From: Alteromonas sp. 5E99-2
GTDB taxonomy: Bacteria > Pseudomonadota > Gammaproteobacteria > Enterobacterales > Alteromonadaceae
Direction: 5' to 3'
Assembly: GCF_017368475.1 (NCBI RefSeq)
Contig: NZ_JAFNJE010000004.1
Coordinates: 1-64,000, forward strand
DNA: 64,000 nucleotides
The notes below the pieces were generated by a model. It did not search any database. It saw only the letters and a program-made list of their open reading frames with translations, and was not told where the DNA came from. Each line of letters begins with the position of its first letter. Position 1 is the first letter of the stretch. This document shows, piece by piece, positions 29,156 through 37,725 of the stretch. A program made the translations under genes and the position numbers.

Positions 29156-30282
29156 ATCGAACTACAGGCATTTTGATCGTAATAATTTTACTTTCCATAG
29201 GATTTAACATTGCACTATGGTTTGGGAATACTTCAAACCCTACGCAAATAAAAAACACACCGGTAGTGGAAAAAACAACCGATAAAACTGCCACAAAAAC
29301 TAGTTCTCCTGATTCTTTAAATACGCAAGAGCAAACATTAAAACAAGATGAAGAATTACCTTCGAACCTTAATATTGCCCCTTTACGAAGACTTTTAAAA
29401 AATGGCGAGTACATTGAACTGGGCCGCCGATTAAGAGATGCGTTGCGGGTTTTACCTAACAATACCGAATTGCTGTTAATGGAAGCTGAATTTATCGCAA
29501 AAACCCAGCCGCTCTCCGAAGCAATATTAAATTACTACTCTTTACTCGATAGGCCCTTTGACCCTAACACTCATAAATATATTCAAGATAAAATAGACGA
29601 GTTAAGCAGCCACGGGGTTTTACAACTACAAAAAAGCCAACAATGGGATATGCTTGCGCAGTTTATGGAGCCACTATTTCAACGTGTTCCCGATAACAAA
29701 ACTTACATATTGACCTTGGCTGAAGCATACGGACAGCAAGAAAATTTTTCTTTGATGGAGAGTGTTCTTGCGTCTCTGGATGAGCTCGATCCACAAGCCA
29801 TTACACTGAAAAATCAAATGTATGCCAATCAACAAAGACCTGCCAATACATCTGAGTTTTTACCGACAACACAAGACAGATCAAATAGCTCAAAGCAAAC
29901 CGATTCAGTTGCACTAATTAGAAGTCGAGATCACTTTCTTGTTGATATTACTATCGAGCAAACCCCTGTGCGTTTGCTTATCGACACAGGAGCGAGTATT
30001 ACAGCCTTATCAGCCAGAACTGTAGACCGTTTAACTGAAAAGTACGATGCAGAGTTTCTGGGAGTTTTTCAAGTGAGTACAGCAAGCGGTGTGATTGACG
30101 CTCCCATGGTCGCATTTAGAGAATTACAACTGGGTAAATTTACCTTCTCGGATTTACCGGTTATTGTATTACCCTCAGATCCCTTTGATGAAGCGGAAGG
30201 CCTGCTGGGAATGAATGTATTGCGTGCATTTGACTTCAAAATTGACCAAAAAACACCAGCCCTTCAATTACGTCAATTTTAA
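29152..30282 (+). CDS. Membrane-anchored retropepsin-like aspartic protease
   Basis: 376 aa, GTG start overlapping the thioesterase stop. One N-terminal transmembrane segment (about 6-24) is followed by a Thr/Lys-rich linker, a helical TPR-like middle (about 75-225), and a C-terminal single-domain aspartic protease: RLLIDTGASITALS with D278 and the closing hydrophobic-Gly element GLLGMNVL. Single-copy domains of this kind act as dimers. The protease part would face the periplasm. Substrate unknown; the TPR-like part may bind it. Confidence 0.85.
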   Translation: MNRTTGILIVIILLSIGFNIALWFGNTSNPTQIKNTPVVEKTTDKTATKTSSPDSLNTQEQTLKQDEELPSNLNIAPLRRLLKNGEYIELGRRLRDALRVLPNNTELLLMEAEFIAKTQPLSEAILNYYSLLDRPFDPNTHKYIQDKIDELSSHGVLQLQKSQQWDMLAQFMEPLFQRVPDNKTYILTLAEAYGQQENFSLMESVLASLDELDPQAITLKNQMYANQQRPANTSEFLPTTQDRSNSSKQTDSVALIRSRDHFLVDITIEQTPVRLLIDTGASITALSARTVDRLTEKYDAEFLGVFQVSTASGVIDAPMVAFRELQLGKFTFSDLPVIVLPSDPFDEAEGLLGMNVLRAFDFKIDQKTPALQLRQF

Positions 30283-30286
30283 CACC

Positions 30287-31903
30287 TTATACCATGGCTT
30301 TTTGGCTTATCCATTCAGCGACTCGCTCAGCAATCATAATCGTCGGCGCATTAGTATTGCCTCCGATGAGTGATGGCATCACAGACGCATCTACGACTCT
30401 TAAAGCCTCGATCCCTTTAACGTTACACTGATTATCAACAACCGCCATATCGTCTTCTACAGATCCCATTTTGCACGTGCCAACGGGATGATAAATAGTT
30501 TCTGACTTGTGTCTAATAAACTCGCCAATATCACTATCGCTTTGAGCTTCAATGCCAGGACTTATTTCTTTGCCATGATAATGCGCAAAAGCCGGTGAGC
30601 CTAAAATATCACGAGCGATTTTCACGCCATCTATCATCACCTCTAAGTCGTGTTCGTGAGACAAATAATTGGGTTGAATTATCGGGTGGTCAGCAGGGTG
30701 ATTACTTTGTAAACCAATATAACCTCGACTTTTAGGGTAAAGACAGCAGACATGAATTCCAAATCCATACCCCGCCACAAACTTTCTTCCGTGATCTTTC
30801 AATATTGCAGGCAAAAAATGCAATTGGATATCCGGCTTTTCGCTTCCGTGGCGAGAGCGGACAAAACCACCGGCTTCAGCAATGTTGGAAGAAAATACAC
30901 CTTCCCTTTTAAACAAATATTTAAAAGCCCCTTCAATGTACTTAGGCAACGCTGTGGGTGAAATAGCGTAACCTTGTTTTATATTTGTTGTGCATTGCAC
31001 CAAGCTGTCTAAATGGTCTTGCAGGTTTTTACCTACTCCCGGTAAATTGTGTTGGACGTGTATACCTTTATCCATTAACTCTTCTGCAGGGCCTATACCA
31101 GAAAGCATTAAAATATGAGGAGAATTAATAGCGCCCCCACTTAAGATAACTTCTTTTTTTGCATGAAGTCTTAGAACTTTACCTTGGAAGCGAGCTTGCA
31201 CGCCTATGGCTCTTTTGGCTTTAATTAACACTTTTTCGACATGAGTGTTGGTGTGTATATGTAAATTAGACCGATGGCGAATATCAGATAAAAACCCCTT
31301 CGCAGTTGAGCATCTCTGGCCGCCTCTTTGAGTCACATGATATAGTCCTAAACCTTCTCTGTGCATACGGTTAAAATCATCAATGACCTTGAGTTCAACA
31401 TCTTCTGCGGCATTAACAAAAGCGCTAGAAAGCGGGTCGACATGGCGAAGTTCGTTTACCCCCAATAACCCCCCTTCACCATGAAACTCATCTTTACCGC
31501 CAAAAAAATCTTCTGAACGTTTAAAATAAGGCAATACGTCATTAAATGACCAACCTGTAGCCCCTTGCTCAACCCAAGCGTCGTAATCTTCAGCTTGTCC
31601 ACGTATGTAACACATAGCATTTACCGAACTGGAACCGCCCAAGGTTTTACCGCGAGGCCAAAACAACTCTCTCCCATCAAGGTGTTTCTGGGCTTCTGTA
31701 TTATAGTTCCAACCAATACTTGTCAGGCGACTAATTAAGGACAAGCCAAAAGGAATGTGAATCAAGGGATGTTTATCTGGCTTTCCAGCTTCAATCAGCG
31801 CTACCTTAGCTGCTGGATTTTCACTTAACCTAGATGCTAATACTGCACCGGCCGATCCGCCGCCGACAATAATAAAATCATAATCTTGATTGAACTCTTG
31901 CAT
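30287..31903 (-). CDS. GMC-family FAD alcohol/choline-type oxidoreductase
   Basis: 538 aa. The FAD dinucleotide motif GGGSAG is at residues 14-19; the first GMC signature is RGKTLGGSSSVNAMCYIRG, and the second is SGGAINSPHILMLSGIGP. The catalytic His/Asn pair is H472 in YHPVGTCKMG and N516 in GGNTNAPTIMIAE. The family includes AlkJ and BetA; the sequence looks closer to the aliphatic alcohol dehydrogenases, and neighbouring lipid genes fit that, but choline cannot be excluded. It is convergent with the protease gene with 4 bases between. Confidence 0.9.
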   Translation of the reverse strand: MQEFNQDYDFIIVGGGSAGAVLASRLSENPAAKVALIEAGKPDKHPLIHIPFGLSLISRLTSIGWNYNTEAQKHLDGRELFWPRGKTLGGSSSVNAMCYIRGQAEDYDAWVEQGATGWSFNDVLPYFKRSEDFFGGKDEFHGEGGLLGVNELRHVDPLSSAFVNAAEDVELKVIDDFNRMHREGLGLYHVTQRGGQRCSTAKGFLSDIRHRSNLHIHTNTHVEKVLIKAKRAIGVQARFQGKVLRLHAKKEVILSGGAINSPHILMLSGIGPAEELMDKGIHVQHNLPGVGKNLQDHLDSLVQCTTNIKQGYAISPTALPKYIEGAFKYLFKREGVFSSNIAEAGGFVRSRHGSEKPDIQLHFLPAILKDHGRKFVAGYGFGIHVCCLYPKSRGYIGLQSNHPADHPIIQPNYLSHEHDLEVMIDGVKIARDILGSPAFAHYHGKEISPGIEAQSDSDIGEFIRHKSETIYHPVGTCKMGSVEDDMAVVDNQCNVKGIEALRVVDASVMPSLIGGNTNAPTIMIAERVAEWISQKAMV

Positions 31904-32008
31904 AACACACCCGAATAATTAAAACCAAAAGGCTGACTTGTGTTGTACCTGCTATTACACCTATACTCGCGGAACTACCCACTCTTTGTCTAGTAAAAAT
32001 AATACGCT

Positions 32009-32725
32009 ATGAAAAACCTTTCGTTCGCTGATCGTTGCCGCGTAATTATTGCCTGGGTACTGGTGAAATGCGGACGACTGCACTTCGACGATTTTTCAGA
32101 ACAAGAGCTAAACGAACTTATATCGCCTTATTTACCACAGGAAATTACCGTTGACGTACCGATCGGTAATGCCACTTTGCAATGTAATAATGCCACTGTT
32201 TCATTGAACGTCGATAATCGGCTCAGGTTACACACAACCAACGCGTTCAGTATTGATTTTATGGGTAACACTCTTTATCGGATCCATGTAATGGCGATAA
32301 TTAGCGCCTCACCTAACTATATTAGGAAGCACGAAAAATTAACTTTTATAGATTTAAAAATAGACGAACTTCAATGGATTGACGATGAATACACCTTAAT
32401 AAAAGAGACGACTAACCGGCTCACCCAGTATTCACCATTGGCATTTACCGCTTCGCTAGCGTCTCCTCTTACAAGTATGCTCAATACAGCAACTGCGGGT
32501 TTATCTAGCTCAGCCATTACCTATTTAAATAGTATTGCCCAGAACAACAAACAACAGGTGTTAGATGATCATAAACCAGCCATTGAACAGGCTATTGTGA
32601 CTCAACTTAACAAAAGTGCAGGCTCTATTACTATGGATCAGGCTATTTGGCGAGAATACGTGTTTAGTAAAATCGGCAAAAAAGTCACGGTTGAACATAA
32701 TAAACTGCGATTTTGGTTGTCTTAG
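32009..32725 (+). CDS. Hypothetical protein
   Basis: 238 aa, not recognised. It starts MKNLSFADRCRVIIAW and has no signal peptide; the N-terminal hydrophobic stretch is amphipathic. The central part alternates polar and hydrophobic residues like beta-strands (VPIGNATLQCNNATVSL), loosely like the YceB/DUF1439 lipid-binding fold, and the C-terminal third is helical. It lies alone between two minus-strand genes. Function unknown. Confidence 0.6.
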   Translation: MKNLSFADRCRVIIAWVLVKCGRLHFDDFSEQELNELISPYLPQEITVDVPIGNATLQCNNATVSLNVDNRLRLHTTNAFSIDFMGNTLYRIHVMAIISASPNYIRKHEKLTFIDLKIDELQWIDDEYTLIKETTNRLTQYSPLAFTASLASPLTSMLNTATAGLSSSAITYLNSIAQNNKQQVLDDHKPAIEQAIVTQLNKSAGSITMDQAIWREYVFSKIGKKVTVEHNKLRFWLS

Positions 32726-32753
32726 TAGGCCCTACCTAATAGGCCCTACCTAA
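32726..32753. repeat. 14-base direct repeat, two copies
   Basis: TAGGCCCTACCTAA occurs twice in direct contact immediately after the stop of the hypothetical gene and ends about ten bases before the wax ester synthase stop. It could be a small slippage product; no function is seen. Confidence 0.8.
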
Positions 32754-32763
32754 ATGCGCCAAG

Positions 32764-34200
32764 TTAAGATTCTACAATAGACACGGGAATATCTTCTTCG
32801 TGCTCACCAATATCATCAATACTTAACGTCGGGTCATCAACGCTTTTTTCCAACATATCAAACGCTTCTTCAACGTATCCTGCTAATGGTTGCAATGAAT
32901 CAATTCTATTATTCCCACAAACAAAGCCTATGTTGGCGGTTCCGTTGTAGGTCATCAAAGTGATATTAACACCGCCTCCTGGCGTCATTGTGGACACCGG
33001 ATACACCGAAATTAATTTGCTGTCTTTTAAATAACGGGTGTCTTTGGGCCCCGGTACATTAGAAATTAAAATATTTCCAATAGGAGGAATGTAATTCGAT
33101 AAGCGGCACCATTCAATCACTAAGGCACAGGATTGAATAACAATGGTGTAAGCACTAAACGAGCCTGGGTTTGCTCGTTGCGCTGCGTTTTTAACGATAC
33201 GGTGATTATAGATAATTTGACGAAGTCGCAAATAGGGGTCGCTTTCTCCATGAGCCAGTTTCACAGGGACTATTGCTATCTTGTTTCCACCGGTTTTTTC
33301 ACCCGGGCGCCTCAAATTAATAGGCACATTAGTCAACAAAGCTTTTTTGAATGTGTGCCCGTGATCTTGTAAAAGCCTATGTACCCCAATATCAAAAGCG
33401 CACAATAAGACTTCGTTTGCCGTTGCTCGGCATCGCCTACTTACTTTGCGAACCCGAGCAAAGTCGATATCCATTGTGGCCACAGCCCGCCCATTTTTTA
33501 CTTGCCCCGTTAAGATGGTTTTTGTTCCAGTAAACGGCACTGGCATGTAGTGGCGATTAACGCGAATTAACTTTAACAGTAGACGAATGAAGATCACCGT
33601 TAAATCCCGTGAAATATGGACGAAATTCACAACTCGTCTTTTCCACATTGCCAAGACCGAAAGACGAGGTTTTGAATAACGTTTACGTTTCATTGCCCAA
33701 ACAGGGATAAATGAGCCAGTATGTGGCTGCTTCAAATACCCTGCTTGGAACCACCTGACTAAGGTTGCCCCATCTCCATACATGTGATGAACACGAATAT
33801 AAATGGCAAAACGACGAGATACATCATCGTGTAGAACATGAAATTGCCATAGTGGTTTATCAGGGTCTAAACGGGTTTCATGCATGGATGCTACTTTGTT
33901 ATCCATGGCAATGGGGTCGTTAACATCCTCAACTTTATGAAACTGAACATGGTAGGACATATTCAAAGATTTAACCGGTTGAAGCCCTATTGGGTACCCC
34001 ATCACAGATTTCACTTTACATAGAAATGGCGGCACCGCTTTGTCGAAAGATTTGAACTCTGCAACTAAATTGGAAACATACACCGATGGAATAACCCCAT
34101 CAGGCATCTCTAAAATTTGTATACACCCTACATGTTTAGGGTTTGCAGCCGATTCCGTTATCCAAAATGATTTATCTAAAAACGATAGCGATTTAGCCAT
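32764..34200 (-). CDS. Wax ester synthase / diacylglycerol acyltransferase (WS/DGAT)
   Basis: 478 aa. It joins acyl-CoA to long-chain alcohols or diacylglycerol, forming storage wax esters or triacylglycerols at the membrane. The catalytic HHxxxDG motif is HHMYGDG at residues 138-144; the C-terminal DUF1298 part has NVPINLRRPGE, ISNVPGP and NITLMTYNG. It is the last gene of a run with a TetR regulator (1 base gap) and a DUF445 protein. Storage lipids are known in marine Alteromonadales. Product class cannot be told from sequence. Confidence 0.92.
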   Translation of the reverse strand: MAKSLSFLDKSFWITESAANPKHVGCIQILEMPDGVIPSVYVSNLVAEFKSFDKAVPPFLCKVKSVMGYPIGLQPVKSLNMSYHVQFHKVEDVNDPIAMDNKVASMHETRLDPDKPLWQFHVLHDDVSRRFAIYIRVHHMYGDGATLVRWFQAGYLKQPHTGSFIPVWAMKRKRYSKPRLSVLAMWKRRVVNFVHISRDLTVIFIRLLLKLIRVNRHYMPVPFTGTKTILTGQVKNGRAVATMDIDFARVRKVSRRCRATANEVLLCAFDIGVHRLLQDHGHTFKKALLTNVPINLRRPGEKTGGNKIAIVPVKLAHGESDPYLRLRQIIYNHRIVKNAAQRANPGSFSAYTIVIQSCALVIEWCRLSNYIPPIGNILISNVPGPKDTRYLKDSKLISVYPVSTMTPGGGVNITLMTYNGTANIGFVCGNNRIDSLQPLAGYVEEAFDMLEKSVDDPTLSIDDIGEHEEDIPVSIVES

Positions 34201-34201
34201 A

Positions 34202-34885
34202 TCATATTCCTTGAGACCATCCCTTATGGTTAAAACTAGGTAAATCGTGCAGTTCCAATGCTCTCACGATTGCTGTAGCTGCATTTGGAGACAATGAACA
34301 CCTTGGAAGCAAGGCAGTAATAAGCAAAGACAAGCAATGGTATTGCTCATATTCACTTGAGTCATATTCTTGATTACTCCCCTTTACTCTTATCATATGA
34401 TCATATTGACAAGATTGCGTGATAATGAGAGAGGTTAAGGTGGAGATTTGTGCTGACGACGTGTCTTTTAAACTAAACCCACCAGCGTTTGCACACTGAG
34501 TAAATAATTGTGAAAGCGTGTCGTTTAACTGCTTCAAAAAACGACTATATTGCTGTTGATGTTGAGGGTATTTTTCCATTAAATCAGCAGGGCTACGATA
34601 AAGAAAACGAAAAAGATGAATGCGCTGAATAACCAAAAAAAGATAGAAAAACAGTTCATCTATTTCCAGCGTCGCTATTTTATTTTTATCTAAAATTTCG
34701 TCCATTTGCTGGCGATGTAACTTCATTAACGCCATGACTAGCTGCTCTTTACCTTTAAAGTGATAATACAAATTACCGGGAGAAATATCACACTCATTCG
34801 CTATATCAACACTACTTATCGCCGCTTCCCCATGGTCATTAAACAAGGCTAAAGACGTCGATAAAATACGCTGCGCCGTTTTCAC
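34202..34885 (-). CDS. TetR-family regulator
   Basis: About 227 aa from a GTG at 34883-34885. This start overlaps the stop of the upstream DUF445 gene by four bases (GTGA) and gives a normal TetR N-terminus, MKTAQRILSTSLALFNDHG, whereas the longer frame from 34957 would overlap by 76 bases. Helix-turn-helix: AAISSVDIANECDISPGNLYYHFKGKEQL. The C-terminal ligand domain has the TetR_C-type SPADLMEKYPQHQQQY. Probably controls its own operon and acyl-chain storage; ligand unknown. Confidence 0.88.
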   Translation of the reverse strand: MKTAQRILSTSLALFNDHGEAAISSVDIANECDISPGNLYYHFKGKEQLVMALMKLHRQQMDEILDKNKIATLEIDELFFYLFLVIQRIHLFRFLYRSPADLMEKYPQHQQQYSRFLKQLNDTLSQLFTQCANAGGFSLKDTSSAQISTLTSLIITQSCQYDHMIRVKGSNQEYDSSEYEQYHCLSLLITALLPRCSLSPNAATAIVRALELHDLPSFNHKGWSQGI

Positions 34886-36090
34886 AAGAAAATTCCAAAT
34901 AGTTGAGCGAAGCCCGCTCCCATCCCCAACAAAGCGCCAATGACAATCAGTTTCCATTCATCGGCTTGGTAGGCGGGCCGAAGTACCCCTTCAAACTCTT
35001 TCGGTGATAACGCACGCATACGCTCACACAAGTCTTCATTAACCCTAAGCACTTGATTAGCGTAATCATAGGCGTAAAACAAAGTGGCTTCGGAGTTATC
35101 AAAAATTTGCTTTACCGCTTGTTCTTTCATTTGAAAATAATTGTCTGAGCCAACTCCAATAGCAAAATAAGGCTGTGCAATTGCTACATAGCGCTCAATT
35201 GCATCGTTGACGTGAAGTTCTATGAGTTCAAAAAGATGAGATGAGCCAGACCCGTTCAAAATACTGTGAGTAATATTTTGTGGATTAATCAATTTTTCGG
35301 AAATTAAATCTGAATAGACTTTTGATACTTCATTTTGCCGTTTTAAAAACATGCCTTGTAACGTAAAAGGGCCAATTTTAATGGGGTTAATGGGTTCAAA
35401 TATGATTTTTAATGCAATCCAGTTGGTCGCATAACCAACAATTAGCCCACCTAAAGGTAAAATCCACCATGCTTGATAAAACATCCAAAGCAGCATAGTT
35501 GCTAAACCGAATAAAAAGCCAAAATAAGACCCAGAACGAATAATAAACGGAAATTCTTTTTCACCTGATTTTAAAAATATCTCATTGATTAGCTCGGGAG
35601 AATTCACTAGTTGATAAACAACTAACTCTTTAATATTCAGAATTTCGGTAATATTGTGTTGCACATCGCCCACTAGCTTCTTTACGACGTTAGGCATGTC
35701 GCTTTCTACCCTGAGATAAACTAGATTTTTTCCCTGTACCGGCATTGCAGCCCACAGCTGAGGTGCAGAGGATTGCATAACCTCGTTAACTACTTTTCGG
35801 ATAACTTGTTTTAATCTGCGTTCAACAGCTTTAGTCAATTCATCGGGGTCTAATCGCGCTGCGAGCTCTTCAACGCTCAATAATTTACCCAATACAAGTT
35901 CAACTTCAATTTCCGCCATTTCTTTGCGCTTAGCAGGGATCAAACCTTGCCACCCCAAAAAAGGTCGAAAACCAACAAACTCTATTGGGTAAAACATCAT
36001 TTTTACCGCCATAAAATTCGTTATCCATCCCACTATTGCGCTAGTAAGCGGAATAGACAGCAGTAGCAAAATTTCACTATTCCATTGCAT
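34882..36090 (-). CDS. DUF445 membrane protein
   Basis: 402 aa. An N-terminal transmembrane segment is followed by the family signature WITNFMAVKMMFYPIEFVGFRPFLGWQGLIPAKR-type sequence (core ITNFMAVKMMFYP) and a second copy of it, GYATNWIALKIIFEPI, near residue 220, with transmembrane stretches around 190-220 and at the C-terminus. Two copies of the motif are usual in the family. Function is not established. It is the first gene of the operon with the TetR and wax ester synthase genes and is divergent from a patatin gene. Confidence 0.85.
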   Translation of the reverse strand: MQWNSEILLLLSIPLTSAIVGWITNFMAVKMMFYPIEFVGFRPFLGWQGLIPAKRKEMAEIEVELVLGKLLSVEELAARLDPDELTKAVERRLKQVIRKVVNEVMQSSAPQLWAAMPVQGKNLVYLRVESDMPNVVKKLVGDVQHNITEILNIKELVVYQLVNSPELINEIFLKSGEKEFPFIIRSGSYFGFLFGLATMLLWMFYQAWWILPLGGLIVGYATNWIALKIIFEPINPIKIGPFTLQGMFLKRQNEVSKVYSDLISEKLINPQNITHSILNGSGSSHLFELIELHVNDAIERYVAIAQPYFAIGVGSDNYFQMKEQAVKQIFDNSEATLFYAYDYANQVLRVNEDLCERMRALSPKEFEGVLRPAYQADEWKLIVIGALLGMGAGFAQLFGIFL

Positions 36091-36225
36091 TGTAAACTGC
36101 TAGTCCTTGTTTAGGTGAAAACTAAAGGCTACTGGTCGTAGCCCATAACGTCAATGCAAATAATTGGGTAGAGCTTTCTAATCACATTGACTAAACTATA
36201 AATTCAAAAGACATGTGAGGTTGTC

Positions 36226-37710
36226 ATGGTACTTTTTAATCGACGTTTGCAAGATCTAGACGAAGCTATTCTTCATGCACAAAGCTATGAAGAATATAAA
36301 GAAGTCTGCCATGAACACGACGAATTAAGTGGTGCAGAAGAGTGGAAACACAAAAACCCTTGTAAAGACTACGATTACAGGCTTATCCGAAAGCGCGTGC
36401 AGCGTATGCAGTTGGCTCAAAGTAGCGGCGATATTTTTGGTTTAATGTCGATATTGCATGAAGGGTTACATGGAAACCTTGGAAATATCGCAAACCCTGA
36501 ATTAAAATCTCAATGTAAAATTGGCACTAAAGTCCTTATCGAAACCTTTATTGAGCAAGTACTCAAAGCCATTGAGGCTATTTATAATGCCAATGAAAAT
36601 AAAGTCGATTTCTACGAAAAATTACACTTTTTTGAAGAAACAAGTCATTCCTTTGGCCGTAGTTGTTTAATGTTATCTGGCGGTGCCGGGTTAGGCTTTT
36701 TCCATGCTGGTGTTGTGAAGTCACTTAACGAACAAAACGCATTACCTACAGTAATATCAGGTGCAAGTGCGGGCTCTATTATAGCGGGCTTGTTAGCCAC
36801 GCGAACTCAGGAAGAACTTCAAACCTGTTTAACACCAGAATTTATATACGAGACTTTTAAAAATTGGCGGGTATGGCGAGGAATTGATAAAAAAGGGCTA
36901 TTTAATTCCAAGTATCTAGAAAATGCATTGATTGAACTTTTTGATTTAACCACTTTCGAAGAAGCATATAAGCGTACAGGAAGACATGTTACCGTCACGG
37001 TTTCCCCTGCAGACATACATCAACATTCTAGGTTGTTAAATGCAAAAACATCTCCTAATGCTATTATGTCTCAAGCGATTAGAGCCTCATGTGCAGTTCC
37101 CATTGTATTTAATCCTGTACAACTTCGAGCTAAAACGCCCTCTGGTGAAGTTATACCCTATATTCCAAATCGCCGGTTTGCCGATGGTTCATTGATGGCT
37201 GACTTACCATTTGAGCGTTTGGCCCGATTATATGGTGTAAATCACAGTATTGTGAGTCAAACTAACCCATTAGTTGTCCCTTTTTTGTCTTCCGAAAGAG
37301 AAGACTCTAAAAGCATAACGAACATGACATTGCGTCATATTAGCGCTTTAGCCAAGCGAAACAGCATTTTCGCATTTGATATTTTAGAGGAAATTATACC
37401 GGGTAGAGCAACCAAATTAGCCTTGCACAAATGCCGTTCAGTTATAGACCAGCAGTATGTTGGAAGCATCAATATATTGCCCGAAAAAAACATAAGAAAT
37501 CTGATGCATATACTGGCAAATCCAACAGTAGACAGCATTCAAGAATTAATGAAGCAAGGTGAAAAAGCAACATGGAGCCAACTTGACTCCATCCATAGAA
37601 ATACAATAATTAGTGAAACATTGCGTTCATATTTGCAGCAATTGAAACAAAGAGAAGCCCGTATGCTCAAAGGTTTTAGGCCTAGGGATATTGTGGATAA
37701 AAGAGCATAG
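36226..37710 (+). CDS. Patatin-like phospholipase with DUF3336 domain
   Basis: 494 aa. The N-terminal DUF3336 part (about 5-140) resembles that of the Sdp1/Tgl triacylglycerol lipases. The patatin domain has the oxyanion motif GGAGLGFFHAG (152-162), the nucleophile S181 in GASAGS, and D320 in RFADGSLM, the Ser-Asp dyad. It probably hydrolyses storage or membrane lipids in the cytoplasm. It is divergent from the DUF445 operon and is followed after 15 bases by the HD-GYP-like gene. Confidence 0.9.
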   Translation: MVLFNRRLQDLDEAILHAQSYEEYKEVCHEHDELSGAEEWKHKNPCKDYDYRLIRKRVQRMQLAQSSGDIFGLMSILHEGLHGNLGNIANPELKSQCKIGTKVLIETFIEQVLKAIEAIYNANENKVDFYEKLHFFEETSHSFGRSCLMLSGGAGLGFFHAGVVKSLNEQNALPTVISGASAGSIIAGLLATRTQEELQTCLTPEFIYETFKNWRVWRGIDKKGLFNSKYLENALIELFDLTTFEEAYKRTGRHVTVTVSPADIHQHSRLLNAKTSPNAIMSQAIRASCAVPIVFNPVQLRAKTPSGEVIPYIPNRRFADGSLMADLPFERLARLYGVNHSIVSQTNPLVVPFLSSEREDSKSITNMTLRHISALAKRNSIFAFDILEEIIPGRATKLALHKCRSVIDQQYVGSINILPEKNIRNLMHILANPTVDSIQELMKQGEKATWSQLDSIHRNTIISETLRSYLQQLKQREARMLKGFRPRDIVDKRA

Positions 37711-37725
37711 GGCTAGGAGTAAAAT

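Noticed and set aside
34886-34957. Longer start for the TetR gene
   Set aside because: It would overlap the upstream gene by 76 bases, and the N-terminus loses the TetR form; the GTG overlapping the stop is better.
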